NCBI GenBank assembly: GCA_018382295.1
Contig: JAGZQF010000008.1
Span: 54,773 to 71,298 of the forward strand
Reading direction: 5' to 3'
From: Collinsella sp.
GTDB taxonomy: Bacteria; Actinomycetota; Coriobacteriia; Coriobacteriales; Coriobacteriaceae
DNA length: 16,526 nucleotides
Shown here: in pieces, positions 1-7,580 of the stretch
Layout: every line of letters begins with the position of its first letter
Position numbering within the stretch: position 1 is the first letter of the stretch
The notes under the pieces: generated by a model
What the model was told of the DNA's origin: nothing
What the model saw: only the letters and a program-made list of their open reading frames with translations
The model's database searches: none
Translations under genes and position numbers: made by a program

Positions 1-2
1 GG

Positions 3-30
3 CCGAACGAGTCCCCATACCCTCGTTCGG
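3..30. repeat. 9-bp inverted repeat upstream of hisS
   Basis: CCGAACGAG at 3-11 is repeated in inverted form as CTCGTTCGG at 22-30, with a 10-nt loop. It lies about 35 bp before the hisS -10 box. No T-run follows on the plus strand. It could be the tail of a terminator for a gene to the left, or an operator. The sequence does not decide between these. Confidence 0.5.
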
Positions 31-63
31 TCAGACGCGCCGCCGCTGTTTGTATTTGTGCCG

Positions 64-69
64 TATAAT
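64..69 (+). promoter_or_regulatory. hisS promoter, -10 box
   Basis: A perfect TATAAT lies 42 bp upstream of the hisS ATG. No good -35 hexamer is found 16-18 bp upstream, so the call rests on the -10 box alone. The implied 5' leader is only about 35 nt, which leaves no room for a T-box riboswitch. Confidence 0.5.
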
Positions 70-111
70 GACCGTTACCTATGACGCGATACAAAAGAAA
101 GGTGTTTGCCC

Positions 112-1425
112 ATGCAGGCACAGAAGGCGGAGGGAACCCGCGACCTTATCGGCGCCGAGATGCGCGCCTGGCAAAAGATGCAGCAGATTGCGGCCGGCGT
201 GTTCGAGCCGTTTGGTTTTAAACCCATCGAGACGCCCGCGATCGAGCAGGTGGACGTGTTTGTCCACGGTATCGGCCAGTCGACCGACGTCGTGCGCAAG
301 GAAATGTTCCGCGTGTTCAGCGGTGCCAACCTGGAGCGCGTCTTTACCGAGGGCACCGACACCAAACTCAAGCCCAAGCAGCGCCTGGCGCTTCGCCCCG
401 AGGGCACGGCCGGCGTGGTGCGCGCCGTCGTCGAGAACAATCTGGTGCCCCAGGGCTCCACGCCGTTTAAGGCGTACTACGCCGAGGCCATGTTCCGCGG
501 CGAGCGTCCCCAGAAGGGCCGCCTGCGCCAGTTCCACCAGGTGGGCATCGAGTGGCTCGGCGCTCCCGATCCGGCGGCAGACGCCGAGTGCATCATCATG
601 CTCATGGAGTTTTACAAGCGCCTGGGCTTCGATCTTTCCAAGCTTCGTCTGCTCATTAACTCGATGGGCGACGCTCAGTGCCGTCCGGCTTACCGCGAGC
701 AGGTCAAGCAGTTTATCCTCGATCACGCCGACGAGATGTGCGATGAGTGCCGCGAGCGCGCCGAGCTCAACCCGCTGCGCGCCTTCGACTGCAAGAACGA
801 CCATTGCCGTGAGATCATGGCCGACGCCCCGCTGATGGGCGACAACCTGTGCGACGAGTGCCGCGAGCACTACGAGCAGGTCAAGCGCTATTTGGATGCG
901 GCGGGTATCGAGTATGTCGAGGATCCCACCTTAGTGCGCGGCCTGGACTACTACACCCGTACCGTCTTTGAGGTCGAGGCTCCCGGCGCCGGTGTCGGCT
1001 CCATCGGTGGTGGCGGTCGCTACGATGGCCTCGTCGAGCTCGAGGGCGGCAAGCCCACGGCAGGCGTCGGCTTCGCCGTCGGTTTTGAGCGCGCCCTGCT
1101 GGCCCTGCAGGCCTTTGGCAGCGACCTGGGTGCCGAGGAGGTCCCGTGCGTCTACGTCGCCAATGCCGGCAAGGAGCTGCGTCAGAACGTCTTTGCCATT
1201 ACGCAGCAGCTTCGCGCCGCAGGGATTGTGACCGAGGCCGACTATCAGGGCCGTTCGCTCAAGGCCCAGTTTAAGCAGGCCGATAAGGTAGGCGCCAAGC
1301 TCATCCTGGTCCTGGGCGGCGACGAGCTTGCCGCCGGCAAGGTCAAGGTGCGCGACATGCAGAGCCATGACGAGGTTCTCGTCGATCTGGCCAACGTCGT
1401 CGAGGCGGTTCGCGAACGTCTGTAG
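112..1425 (+). CDS. hisS: Histidyl-tRNA synthetase
   Basis: Charges tRNA-His with histidine in the cytoplasm (class II aminoacyl-tRNA synthetase). The 438-aa product has the usual bacterial length. Visible signatures, in order: LRPEGTAGVVRA, class II motif 2 beginning MFRGERPQKGR near residue 127, the Cys-rich CDECRERAELNPLRAFDCKN segment, the histidine-binding LVRGLDYYTRTVFE near residue 274, GGGGRYDGL, and motif 3 GVGFAVGFERALLAL. A C-terminal anticodon-binding domain follows. The ATG at 112 is chosen over an in-frame TTG at 106 because GAAAGG (97-102) lies 9 nt before the ATG and would be too close to the TTG. It is the first gene of the window and reads as a single-gene unit followed by a 250-bp gap. 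Confidence 0.97.
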   Translation: MQAQKAEGTRDLIGAEMRAWQKMQQIAAGVFEPFGFKPIETPAIEQVDVFVHGIGQSTDVVRKEMFRVFSGANLERVFTEGTDTKLKPKQRLALRPEGTAGVVRAVVENNLVPQGSTPFKAYYAEAMFRGERPQKGRLRQFHQVGIEWLGAPDPAADAECIIMLMEFYKRLGFDLSKLRLLINSMGDAQCRPAYREQVKQFILDHADEMCDECRERAELNPLRAFDCKNDHCREIMADAPLMGDNLCDECREHYEQVKRYLDAAGIEYVEDPTLVRGLDYYTRTVFEVEAPGAGVGSIGGGGRYDGLVELEGGKPTAGVGFAVGFERALLALQAFGSDLGAEEVPCVYVANAGKELRQNVFAITQQLRAAGIVTEADYQGRSLKAQFKQADKVGAKLILVLGGDELAAGKVKVRDMQSHDEVLVDLANVVEAVRERL

Positions 1426-1579
1426 CGCATGATTTTTGAGCTGCGGACCCGCTAACATGTCCCGCTCGCGACGAGCTATTGTTACGGGGGTGTTTCGCAT
1501 TTATGCGGAATGCCCTCGTTTGCATATGCCGCCCACCGAGAAATACGACCATTTGGGGCAAAAACCCTTGCAATGCAGA

Positions 1580-1623
1580 AAATACTTTTGTGTGGTAAAG
1601 CGCAATCAGTGTCGAAAGTATTT
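1580..1623. promoter_or_regulatory. Inverted repeat spanning the ppc promoter -35 region
   Basis: AAATACTTT (1580-1588) and AAAGTATTT (1615-1623) are a perfect 9-bp inverted pair separated by 26 nt. The right arm covers the place where the -35 element of the ppc promoter should be, just upstream of TATAAT at 1634. This is a plausible regulator binding site for ppc. The regulator is unknown. Confidence 0.4.
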
Positions 1624-1633
1624 CTCAAGCGCC

Positions 1634-1639
1634 TATAAT
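1634..1639 (+). promoter_or_regulatory. ppc promoter, -10 box
   Basis: A perfect TATAAT lies 50 bp before the GTG start of ppc. The -35 region (about 1610-1617) has no match to TTGACA, which fits a promoter that needs an activator or is controlled through the overlapping inverted repeat. Confidence 0.55.
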
Positions 1640-1683
1640 GAATACCGCATGTTACGTGCATAGAAGGAGGAATGGGAGGAAAC

Positions 1684-4497
1684 GTGGCTGAGAACCTAAG
1701 CAACCAGTCTGTACCCGAAGCCGCGGCGCGCGTCGCTGCCGTGGTCAACCGCCTCGTTAACCGAATCGGCTCGAATGCCGAGTCCAGGGAGCGTCTCGCC
1801 GAGATCGAGATCCCCGAGGAGCTGCGCGATAATCTGGCGCTGTTCCTGCGCCTGGAACGTCGTGTGCTTAGCGAGTATGATCCCGAGATCGCGGACCTGT
1901 TCGACAAGATTTTGACAGCCGAGATTGTGGCCAATGCTGGCAACCCCGGTAGCCGCGCTGCCGACGAGTCCGTTGACGAACAGGGCGTGCCCACTGCCGA
2001 CGAGCCCACCGCCGTGGCGTTTCGCGAAGTCGTCGATTTGATTGACAGCCTGCCGCTTGATAAGCAGCAGGTCATCGTTCGCGCCTTTACGAGCTTCTTC
2101 CATCTGGCAAATCTGTCGGAGGAGAACTACCGCGTGGCGCAGCTGCGCGAGCGCGAGGCCGGTGCGTCGACCGATACCGAGGTCGATCCCGCCAACGAGC
2201 TCACCGTCGCCTATCACCAGCTGGTGAATGAGCTGGGCGTCGAGGGCGCCAACGAGTTGCTCGGCAAGCTCGAGTTCCATCCCGTCTTTACCGCGCATCC
2301 CACCGAGGCCCGTCGTAAGGCCGTCGAGGGCAAGATTCGCCGTATCTCCAACCTGCTGGAGGAGCGTCCGCGTCTGGGCGGCTCCGACCTGGTGGAGAAC
2401 GAGCGCCATATGCTGCAGGAGATCGACGCCCTGGTGCGTACGAGCCCCATCGCGCTCAAGAAGCCCACGCCGGTCGAGGAAGCCGATACCATCATCGACA
2501 TCTTCGATAACACGCTGTTCGACGTTATCCCCGTTATCTATCGTCGTTTTGACGATTGGGTGCTGGGCGACAAGGCCGGTACTGTGCCGCCGCTGTGCCC
2601 GGCGTTCTTCCATCCCGGCAGCTGGATCGGTTCCGACCGCGACGGTAACCCCAACGTCACCGCCAAGGTGAGCCGTGAGGTCGCCGCCAAGTACTTTACG
2701 CACATGGTGCTCAAGCTCGAGGACAAGTGCCGCCGCATCGGCCGCAACCTCACGCTCGAGGCCACCTACAGCAAGCCGTCTGCCGAGCTCATTAACCTGT
2801 GGAACCATCAGGTCGAGATGAGCCCTCGTTACACGGCCCGCGCCGAGCTGATCTCCGAGCACGAGCCGCATCGCGCCGTCATGCTCGTCATGGCCGACCG
2901 CCTGAACGCCACCGTCCGTCGTATCACCGACACCATGTACCACAGCGCCGATGAGTTCCTGGAGGACCTGCGCGTCGTCCAGCGTTCGCTGGCCGCCTGC
3001 GGTGCCGTCCGTGCTGCCTACGGCCCGGTCCAAACCATCATCTGGCAGGTCGAGTCCTTCGGCTTCCACATGGTCGAGATGGAGTTCCGTCAGCACTCCG
3101 TGGTGCACGCCCGCGCCCTCAAGGATATCCACGAGAACGGTATCCATGGCGACCTGCAGCCCATGACGCGCGAGGTCATCGATACCTTCCGCGCTATCGG
3201 CTCCATCCAAAAGCGCTACGGCAAGAAGATGGCTCACCGCTACATCATCTCGTTCACCAAGAGCGCCCAGCATGTGGCCGACGTCTTTGAGCTTGCCCAC
3301 CTGTCCTTTGCGCACGAGGAGGATGTCCCCGAGCTCGACGTGATCCCGCTGTTCGAGCAGCTCGAGGACCTCGAGGGCTGCGTCGACGTGCTCGACCAGA
3401 TGCTTACGCTGCCCGTGGTGCAAAAGCGCCTTGCTCAGACCAACCGCCGCATGGAGGTCATGCTGGGCTACTCCGACTCCTCCAAGGATGCCGGTCCTAC
3501 CACGGCCATGCTCGCGCTGCACTCCGCGCAGGAGCGTATTGCCAAGTGGGCAGAGAAAAACGATATCGACCTGGTGCTCATGCACGGCCGCGGCGGTGCC
3601 GTGGGCCGTGGCGGCGGCCCGGCCAACAAGGCCGTGCTGGCGCAGCCCAAGGGTTCGGTCAACTGCTTCTTTAAGCTCACCGAGCAGGGCGAGGTCATCT
3701 TTGCCCGTTACGGCAACCGCACGCTGGCTCAGCGCCATGTTGAGTCCGTTGCCGCCGCAACGCTTTTGCAGTCGGCCCCGAGCGTCGAGAAGACCAACAC
3801 CGAGACCACGCAGAAGTTCTGGGATATGGCCGAGAAGCTCAACGCCGCAAGCCACGAGCGCTATCTGGACCTGCTGAACACCGAGGACTTTACACCGTGG
3901 TTCTCGACCGTGACGCCGCTGACCGAGGTCGGTCTGCTGCCGATCGGCTCGCGTCCCGCCAAGCGCGGCTTGGGTGCCAAGTCGCTCGACGACCTGCGTA
4001 CCATTCCGTGGATCTTCAGCTGGAGCCAGGCGCGCATCAATCTGGCCGCTTGGTACGGCCTGGGCACCGCCTGCGAGCAGTTGGGCGATCTTGACCAGCT
4101 TAAGGCTGCCTACCAGGAGTGGCCGTTCTTCCGCACCTTTATCGACAACATCGAGATGTCGATCGCCAAGACTGACCAGCGCATCGCCAAGATGTATCTG
4201 CACCTGGGCGATCGCCAGGATCTGTCCGAGAAGGTCTTTACCGAGATGCAGCTCACGCGTAAGTGGGTCCTTGCCATCGTCGGTGACGAGTGGCCGCTGC
4301 AGCGCCGCCGCGTGCTCGGTTGCGCCGTCCGCGTGCGCAACCCCTACGTCGACGCCCTGTCCATCGCCCAGGTCCGCGCCCTTCGCGAGGTGCGTATGAA
4401 CCAGGACGAGATGGCCGAGGAGAAGAAGTCCGAGTACATGAGCCTGATTCTTTCGACTGTGACCGGCGTCTCGGCAGGTTTGCAGAACACGGGGTAA
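1684..4497 (+). CDS. ppc: Phosphoenolpyruvate carboxylase
   Basis: Carboxylates phosphoenolpyruvate with bicarbonate to oxaloacetate, the anaplerotic step feeding the reductive branch toward succinate and amino acids. The product is 937 aa, somewhat longer than typical bacterial PEPC; the extra length is in the N-terminal part. Catalytic signatures are intact: FTAHPTEARRK with His205, MLGYSDSSKDAG with Lys601, the glycine loop HGRGGAVGRGGGP near residue 634, RQHS, and the C-terminal QNTG. Two starts are possible. An ATG at 1672 is only 1 nt from GAAGGAGG (1663-1670), which is too close. The GTG at 1684 has that site 13 nt away and a second one, GGGAGG (1674-1679), 4 nt away, so GTG is preferred. 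A 12-bp error in the start remains possible. The gene is followed by a large hairpin. Confidence 0.96.
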   Translation: MAENLSNQSVPEAAARVAAVVNRLVNRIGSNAESRERLAEIEIPEELRDNLALFLRLERRVLSEYDPEIADLFDKILTAEIVANAGNPGSRAADESVDEQGVPTADEPTAVAFREVVDLIDSLPLDKQQVIVRAFTSFFHLANLSEENYRVAQLREREAGASTDTEVDPANELTVAYHQLVNELGVEGANELLGKLEFHPVFTAHPTEARRKAVEGKIRRISNLLEERPRLGGSDLVENERHMLQEIDALVRTSPIALKKPTPVEEADTIIDIFDNTLFDVIPVIYRRFDDWVLGDKAGTVPPLCPAFFHPGSWIGSDRDGNPNVTAKVSREVAAKYFTHMVLKLEDKCRRIGRNLTLEATYSKPSAELINLWNHQVEMSPRYTARAELISEHEPHRAVMLVMADRLNATVRRITDTMYHSADEFLEDLRVVQRSLAACGAVRAAYGPVQTIIWQVESFGFHMVEMEFRQHSVVHARALKDIHENGIHGDLQPMTREVIDTFRAIGSIQKRYGKKMAHRYIISFTKSAQHVADVFELAHLSFAHEEDVPELDVIPLFEQLEDLEGCVDVLDQMLTLPVVQKRLAQTNRRMEVMLGYSDSSKDAGPTTAMLALHSAQERIAKWAEKNDIDLVLMHGRGGAVGRGGGPANKAVLAQPKGSVNCFFKLTEQGEVIFARYGNRTLAQRHVESVAAATLLQSAPSVEKTNTETTQKFWDMAEKLNAASHERYLDLLNTEDFTPWFSTVTPLTEVGLLPIGSRPAKRGLGAKSLDDLRTIPWIFSWSQARINLAAWYGLGTACEQLGDLDQLKAAYQEWPFFRTFIDNIEMSIAKTDQRIAKMYLHLGDRQDLSEKVFTEMQLTRKWVLAIVGDEWPLQRRRVLGCAVRVRNPYVDALSIAQVRALREVRMNQDEMAEEKKSEYMSLILSTVTGVSAGLQNTG

Positions 4498-4520
4498 TCG
4501 ATAGCCCTGTGGCTCTCACC

Positions 4521-4647
4521 GGGACCCGACGGGTTTCCCTCTGAATGCGTCCTCGCACTTGAAGCCCCCTTATCCTGCTCCTTTGGAGCTGCGGATAAGG
4601 GGGCTTCGTGCTGCGGAATGCATTCAGAGGGAAACCCGTCGGGTCCC
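4521..4647. repeat. Composite long hairpin element, copy 1
   Basis: Outer arms 4521-4548 and 4620-4647 are a perfect 28-bp inverted repeat. Inside comes TCC/GGA pairing (4550-4552 with 4615-4617), an unpaired TC/TGC internal loop, a 4-bp GCAC/GTGC stem (4555-4558 with 4608-4611), a 15-bp inner stem (4561-4575 with 4593-4607), and an apical 5-bp GCTCC-TTT-GGAGC hairpin. No T-run follows, so it is not a simple intrinsic terminator, although it sits 24 nt after the ppc stop. Copy 2 (7458-7580) has the same layout with different stems. Confidence 0.85.
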
Positions 4648-4650
4648 TTC

Positions 4651-4742
4651 GTCCTCGTTCTTCGGGGATTAAAGCTGAGGAGAAGAATGGCGCGCTTCGC
4701 GCTTAATGTGGAGTGCGGCGAGGGCTTCTTGCGTCCTGCGGA
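4651..4742. repeat. Possible degenerate third copy of the composite hairpin
   Basis: GTCCTCG at 4651-4657 and GTCCTGCGGA at 4733-4742 match the left and right internal motifs of the two intact elements, in the same order. Between them is a short hairpin, GCGCG-CTT-CGCGC, near 4690. The outer and inner long stems are not maintained, so this is called as a decayed relative only. Confidence 0.35.
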
Positions 4743-4750
4743 GTGTGCCT

Positions 4751-5003
4751 AAAAGTAAACTAATGGCGGGCCCTGCGATGTCCGACCTTTGGCGGATCAG
4801 CCGCTGGGTGAGGGTGGTGCTTGGGGCGACGTGCAAAAAACGGAGTTTTCAGCAGCCAAAGATTGGTGCATAAGGCTGTGGGTGACGTTCGCAGCCCCTG
4901 TTGATGCTTTTGCACGACGATTGGGCTTTGGTGATATTCATATATGGCTGGTTTCTCGCCGCATGCTATCCAGATGGGTCGAGTCATGAGGACTATCTAC
5001 TTT
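4751..5003. other. Intergenic stretch without a supported gene
   Basis: No open frame here looks like a protein: the short frames have odd composition and no useful ribosome-binding sites. A 9-bp inverted pair, CGTGCAAAA (4830-4838) and TTTTGCACG (4908-4916), brackets about 70 nt that include the mini-palindrome AAAAC-GGA-GTTTT. The stretch may be a decayed repeat or a remnant of a lost gene. Nothing firmer can be said. Confidence 0.4.
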
Positions 5004-5032
5004 TTGAAAGACTTTTGACACCAAAATCTAAT
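5004..5032 (+). promoter_or_regulatory. Candidate larA promoter
   Basis: TTGAAA (5004-5009), a 17-bp spacer and TCTAAT (5027-5032) match the sigma-70-type consensus at 5 of 6 positions in each box. It is the best-spaced promoter seen before larA. It would start a leader of about 335 nt, so another promoter closer to the gene cannot be excluded. Confidence 0.45.
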
Positions 5033-5104
5033 CCCGCGATGCTGAATACTCGCAAAAATGCACGCTCCGGAGGGTACTACCCTGTTACGGCTAGAAATCC
5101 ATGC

Positions 5105-5145
5105 GCCATTTTATGCAATTGTTAACGCATTTATGCAAAATGCTT
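5105..5145. promoter_or_regulatory. Tandem CATTT(T)ATGCA repeats in the larA leader
   Basis: CATTTTATGCA (5107-5117) and CATTTATGCA (5128-5137) are direct repeats about 21 bp apart, two helical turns, flanking GTTAAC. The second copy extends to CGCATTTATGC-AA-AATGC, which nearly matches CGCATTTATGC-GG-AATGC upstream of ppc (1496-1513). They look like protein binding sites. The binding protein is unknown. Confidence 0.35.
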
Positions 5146-5376
5146 TACGTGCGTACGTCTCGGGGTAGATGTTTGCCTCGGCGCTGTGTAAGTCATCCTT
5201 TCTATTGTGTCTTTTACGGGCGGCCGCGGCTCCGTTTGGGATCGCGGTCGTTTTGTTGTGGGTCAAATATGAACGTTGTGTTAACGAGTCGGTGGACGGT
5301 GGTGTTTTTCGGTGAGCGGCGTATCCTTCCAACGGTTTATCTAGTGTGTCAGTTTAAAGGAAGAGGGCGCTCGTCA

Positions 5377-6654
5377 TTGTTTGAATGTGAACTGCCGTTT
5401 GACCACAAGACGTTGCATCTGGAGCTCGAGGATAAGAACTTCGCGGGTGTGATGGAAGGTCATCAGAACGAGTTTAAGACTACAAAATCGCAGGAAGAGC
5501 TGGTGGAGGAGTCGCTTGCCAACCCTTATGGCTCGCCTTCGCTCGAGGAGCTTTGTGCTGGCAAGAAGGATATCGTCATTATTAGCTCCGATCATACGCG
5601 TCCCGTCCCCTCGCGTGTGACGATGCCTATTCTGCTGCATCACATCCACTCCGCTGCGCCCGAGGCTCGCGTGCGTATTCTGGTTGCTACGGGTATGCAT
5701 CGTCCGTCGACGCACGAGGAGCTCGTCAACAAGTACGGCGAGGAGATCGTTGCCAACGAGGAAATCGTTATGCACGTCGCGACTGACGACAGCATGATGA
5801 AGAAGATCGGCACCCTGCCTTCTGGCGGCGAGTGCATCATCAACAAGATTGCTGCCGATTGCGATCTGCTGCTTGCCGAGGGCTTTATTGAACCGCACTT
5901 CTTTGCCGGTTTCTCTGGTAGCCGCAAGTCCGTCCTGCCTGGCATCGCCAGCTACAAGACCATCATGTACAACCACAACGGTCAGTTTGTGAATGATTCC
6001 CACTCGCGTGCCGGCAACCTGTGCCACAACCACGTGAGCGAGGACATGTTTGCCGCTGCCGAGATGGCTCACCTTGCCTTTGTGCTCAACGTGGTGCTCA
6101 ACGGTAAGCACGAGGTCATTGGCTCCTTTGCCGGCGACATCCATAAGGCGCACGAGGCTGGCTGCGAGTTCGTGAAGAGCCTTGCCGGCGTTGAGCCCGT
6201 CGAGTGCGAGATTGCCATCACCACCAACGGCGGCTACCCGCTCGACCAGAACATCTACCAGGCCGTGAAGGGCATGTGCTCTGCCGAGGCCACGCTTCCC
6301 GAGGGCGGTGTGATCATCGATGTCGCCGGTTGTGCCGACGGCCACGGTGGCGAGGGCTTCTATCACAACATCGCCGACAACGATCCGGCGGAGTTTGAGC
6401 GCGCCTGCATCGATCGTCCCAAGGACGAGACCCTGCCCGATCAGTGGACGAGCCAGATTTTCGCCCGCATCCTGGCACATCATCCTGTGATCATGGTCAC
6501 CGACCTGTGCGATCACCAGATGATCAAGGATATGCACATGACGCCGGTCAACACCCTCGAGGAGGCGCTCAAGCTCGCCTTTGAGATGAAGGGTGCCGAT
6601 GCCAAGGTGGCCGTCATTCCCGATGGCCTGGGCGTTGTCGTCGCGCAGCACTAG
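5377..6654 (+). CDS. larA: Nickel-dependent lactate racemase
   Basis: Interconverts D- and L-lactate using the nickel-pincer nucleotide (NPN) cofactor. The upstream frame is open to 5101, but the TTG at 5377 is the best start: AAAGGAAGAGG (5356-5366) lies 10 nt before it, and the 425-aa product aligns from its first residues with the Lactobacillus plantarum enzyme (424 aa) as I recall it. With this start the key residues carry the family numbers: Asp72 and Arg75 (SDHTRP), His108 (GMHRPSTHEE), His174 (EPHFFAGFSG), Lys184 (the residue that holds the cofactor, in SRKSVLPGI) and His200 (YNHNGQF). This makes a true lactate racemase likely, rather than a distant 2-hydroxyacid racemase. larD follows after 49 nt. 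Cofactor genes larB and larC lie on the opposite strand, downstream. Confidence 0.95.
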   Translation: MFECELPFDHKTLHLELEDKNFAGVMEGHQNEFKTTKSQEELVEESLANPYGSPSLEELCAGKKDIVIISSDHTRPVPSRVTMPILLHHIHSAAPEARVRILVATGMHRPSTHEELVNKYGEEIVANEEIVMHVATDDSMMKKIGTLPSGGECIINKIAADCDLLLAEGFIEPHFFAGFSGSRKSVLPGIASYKTIMYNHNGQFVNDSHSRAGNLCHNHVSEDMFAAAEMAHLAFVLNVVLNGKHEVIGSFAGDIHKAHEAGCEFVKSLAGVEPVECEIAITTNGGYPLDQNIYQAVKGMCSAEATLPEGGVIIDVAGCADGHGGEGFYHNIADNDPAEFERACIDRPKDETLPDQWTSQIFARILAHHPVIMVTDLCDHQMIKDMHMTPVNTLEEALKLAFEMKGADAKVAVIPDGLGVVVAQH

Positions 6655-6703
6655 TGTGCGGCCTAAACGAATCGTTTGTAACCGACAAGAAAGATAAGGT
6701 TTT

Positions 6704-7435
6704 ATGCTTACCAAACTCCTCTGCGAATTCGGCGCAACGGCCCTCATGATTATCTTTGGTGTGGGCGTGCACTGCGATACCGTGCTCAAGGGCACCAAGT
6801 ATCAGGGCTCCGGCCACATGTTTGCCATCACCACTTGGTCTTTTGGCATCTCGGTCTGCCTGTTTGTCTTTGGCGGCGCCGTGTGCATGAACCCCGCCAT
6901 GGTGCTTGCCCAGTGCATCGTAGGCCTGGTGCCGTGGAGCAGCTGCATCCCCTTCATGATTGCCGATATGCTCGGCGGCTTTGTGGGCGCCGTAATCGCT
7001 TGGCTTATGTATGCCGATGAGTTCAAGGCTTCCGAGGGCGTCGTCGACCCTATTGCCCAGCGCAACATCTTCTCGACCAACCCTACTACCGAGGGCACGA
7101 ACTATGCTCGCAACTTCTTCTGCGAGGCCATCTGCACCTTTGTGTTCATCAGCGCCATCCTTGCTGCCGCTAGCCGCGCCGGCGAGAACGTTTTGATGCT
7201 CGCCATCTGCGTCGGTCTGATCGTTTGGGCCGTTGGCATGGGCATGGGCGGCATCACCGGCTTCGCCATGAACCAGGCTCGTGACCTTGGTCCTCGCATG
7301 GCCTATCAGGTGCTGCCGATCAAGAACAAGGCTGACAACAACTGGAAGTACGGTCTGCTTGTTCCTGGCATCGCTCCGTTTGTCGGTGCCGCTCTGGCCG
7401 CGCTGTTTGTGCACGGTTTCTTGGGCATGTTCTAG
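6704..7435 (+). CDS. larD: Lactic-acid channel of the aquaglyceroporin (MIP) family
   Basis: A 243-aa hydrophobic membrane protein of the GlpF/aquaporin fold. In Lactobacillus plantarum the neighbour of larA, LarD, passes D- and L-lactic acid, and this protein resembles it closely: FGVGVHCDTVLKGTKYQGSGH near the N-terminus and IAPFVGAALAALFVHGF at the C-terminus. The first pore motif is intact, NPA at residues 63-65. The second is altered to NQA at 190-192, within NQARDLGPR. Start ATG at 6704 with AAGG (6696-6699) just upstream. The 49-nt gap after larA, without a terminator, indicates cotranscription. A generic glycerol facilitator is the alternative, but the context argues for lactate. Confidence 0.88.
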   Translation: MLTKLLCEFGATALMIIFGVGVHCDTVLKGTKYQGSGHMFAITTWSFGISVCLFVFGGAVCMNPAMVLAQCIVGLVPWSSCIPFMIADMLGGFVGAVIAWLMYADEFKASEGVVDPIAQRNIFSTNPTTEGTNYARNFFCEAICTFVFISAILAAASRAGENVLMLAICVGLIVWAVGMGMGGITGFAMNQARDLGPRMAYQVLPIKNKADNNWKYGLLVPGIAPFVGAALAALFVHGFLGMF

Positions 7436-7457
7436 TCTGAGGCTACATAGTTGTCCG

Positions 7458-7580
7458 CTGGCCGCATGGGGTAACTTCCCAGCGCGTCCTCGGACATGCA
7501 AAAAGGCTCGCTGCGCACTTTGTGCGGCGAGCCTTTTTGCGTCCTGCGGAATGCGCTGGGAAGTTACCCCATGCGGCCAG
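7458..7580. repeat. Composite long hairpin element, copy 2 (also larD terminator)
   Basis: Outer arms 7458-7485 and 7553-7580 are a perfect 28-bp inverted repeat unrelated in sequence to copy 1. Inside are TCC/GGA (7487-7489 with 7548-7550), the TC/TGC internal loop, a GGAC/GTCC stem (7492-7495 with 7541-7544), a 14-bp inner stem (7498-7511 with 7527-7540) and an apical CGCAC-TTT-GTGCG. The inner stem carries AAAAA on the left arm and TTTTT on the right arm, so it can end transcription in both directions, between larD and the convergent tetR. Confidence 0.88.

Noticed and set aside
1464..1476. hisS terminator made of GCTCG-CGA-CGAGC
   Set aside because: Only a 5-bp stem and no T-run after it.
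1696..4203. Very long minus-strand open frame opposite ppc (835 codons), and similar long antisense frames opposite larA, aspS and feoB
   Set aside because: These are shadows of high-GC coding sequence; their translations are low-complexity and unlike known proteins, and the plus-strand genes are unambiguous.
4760..4989. Small open frames on both strands between ppc and larA
   Set aside because: No ribosome-binding sites, odd composition, and no family resemblance; treated as non-coding.
5101..5376. N-terminal extension of LarA (92 codons open upstream of 5377)
   Set aside because: The extension has no recognisable similarity to LarA proteins, while TTG 5377 has a good ribosome-binding site and gives the family numbering of His108, His174, Lys184 and His200.
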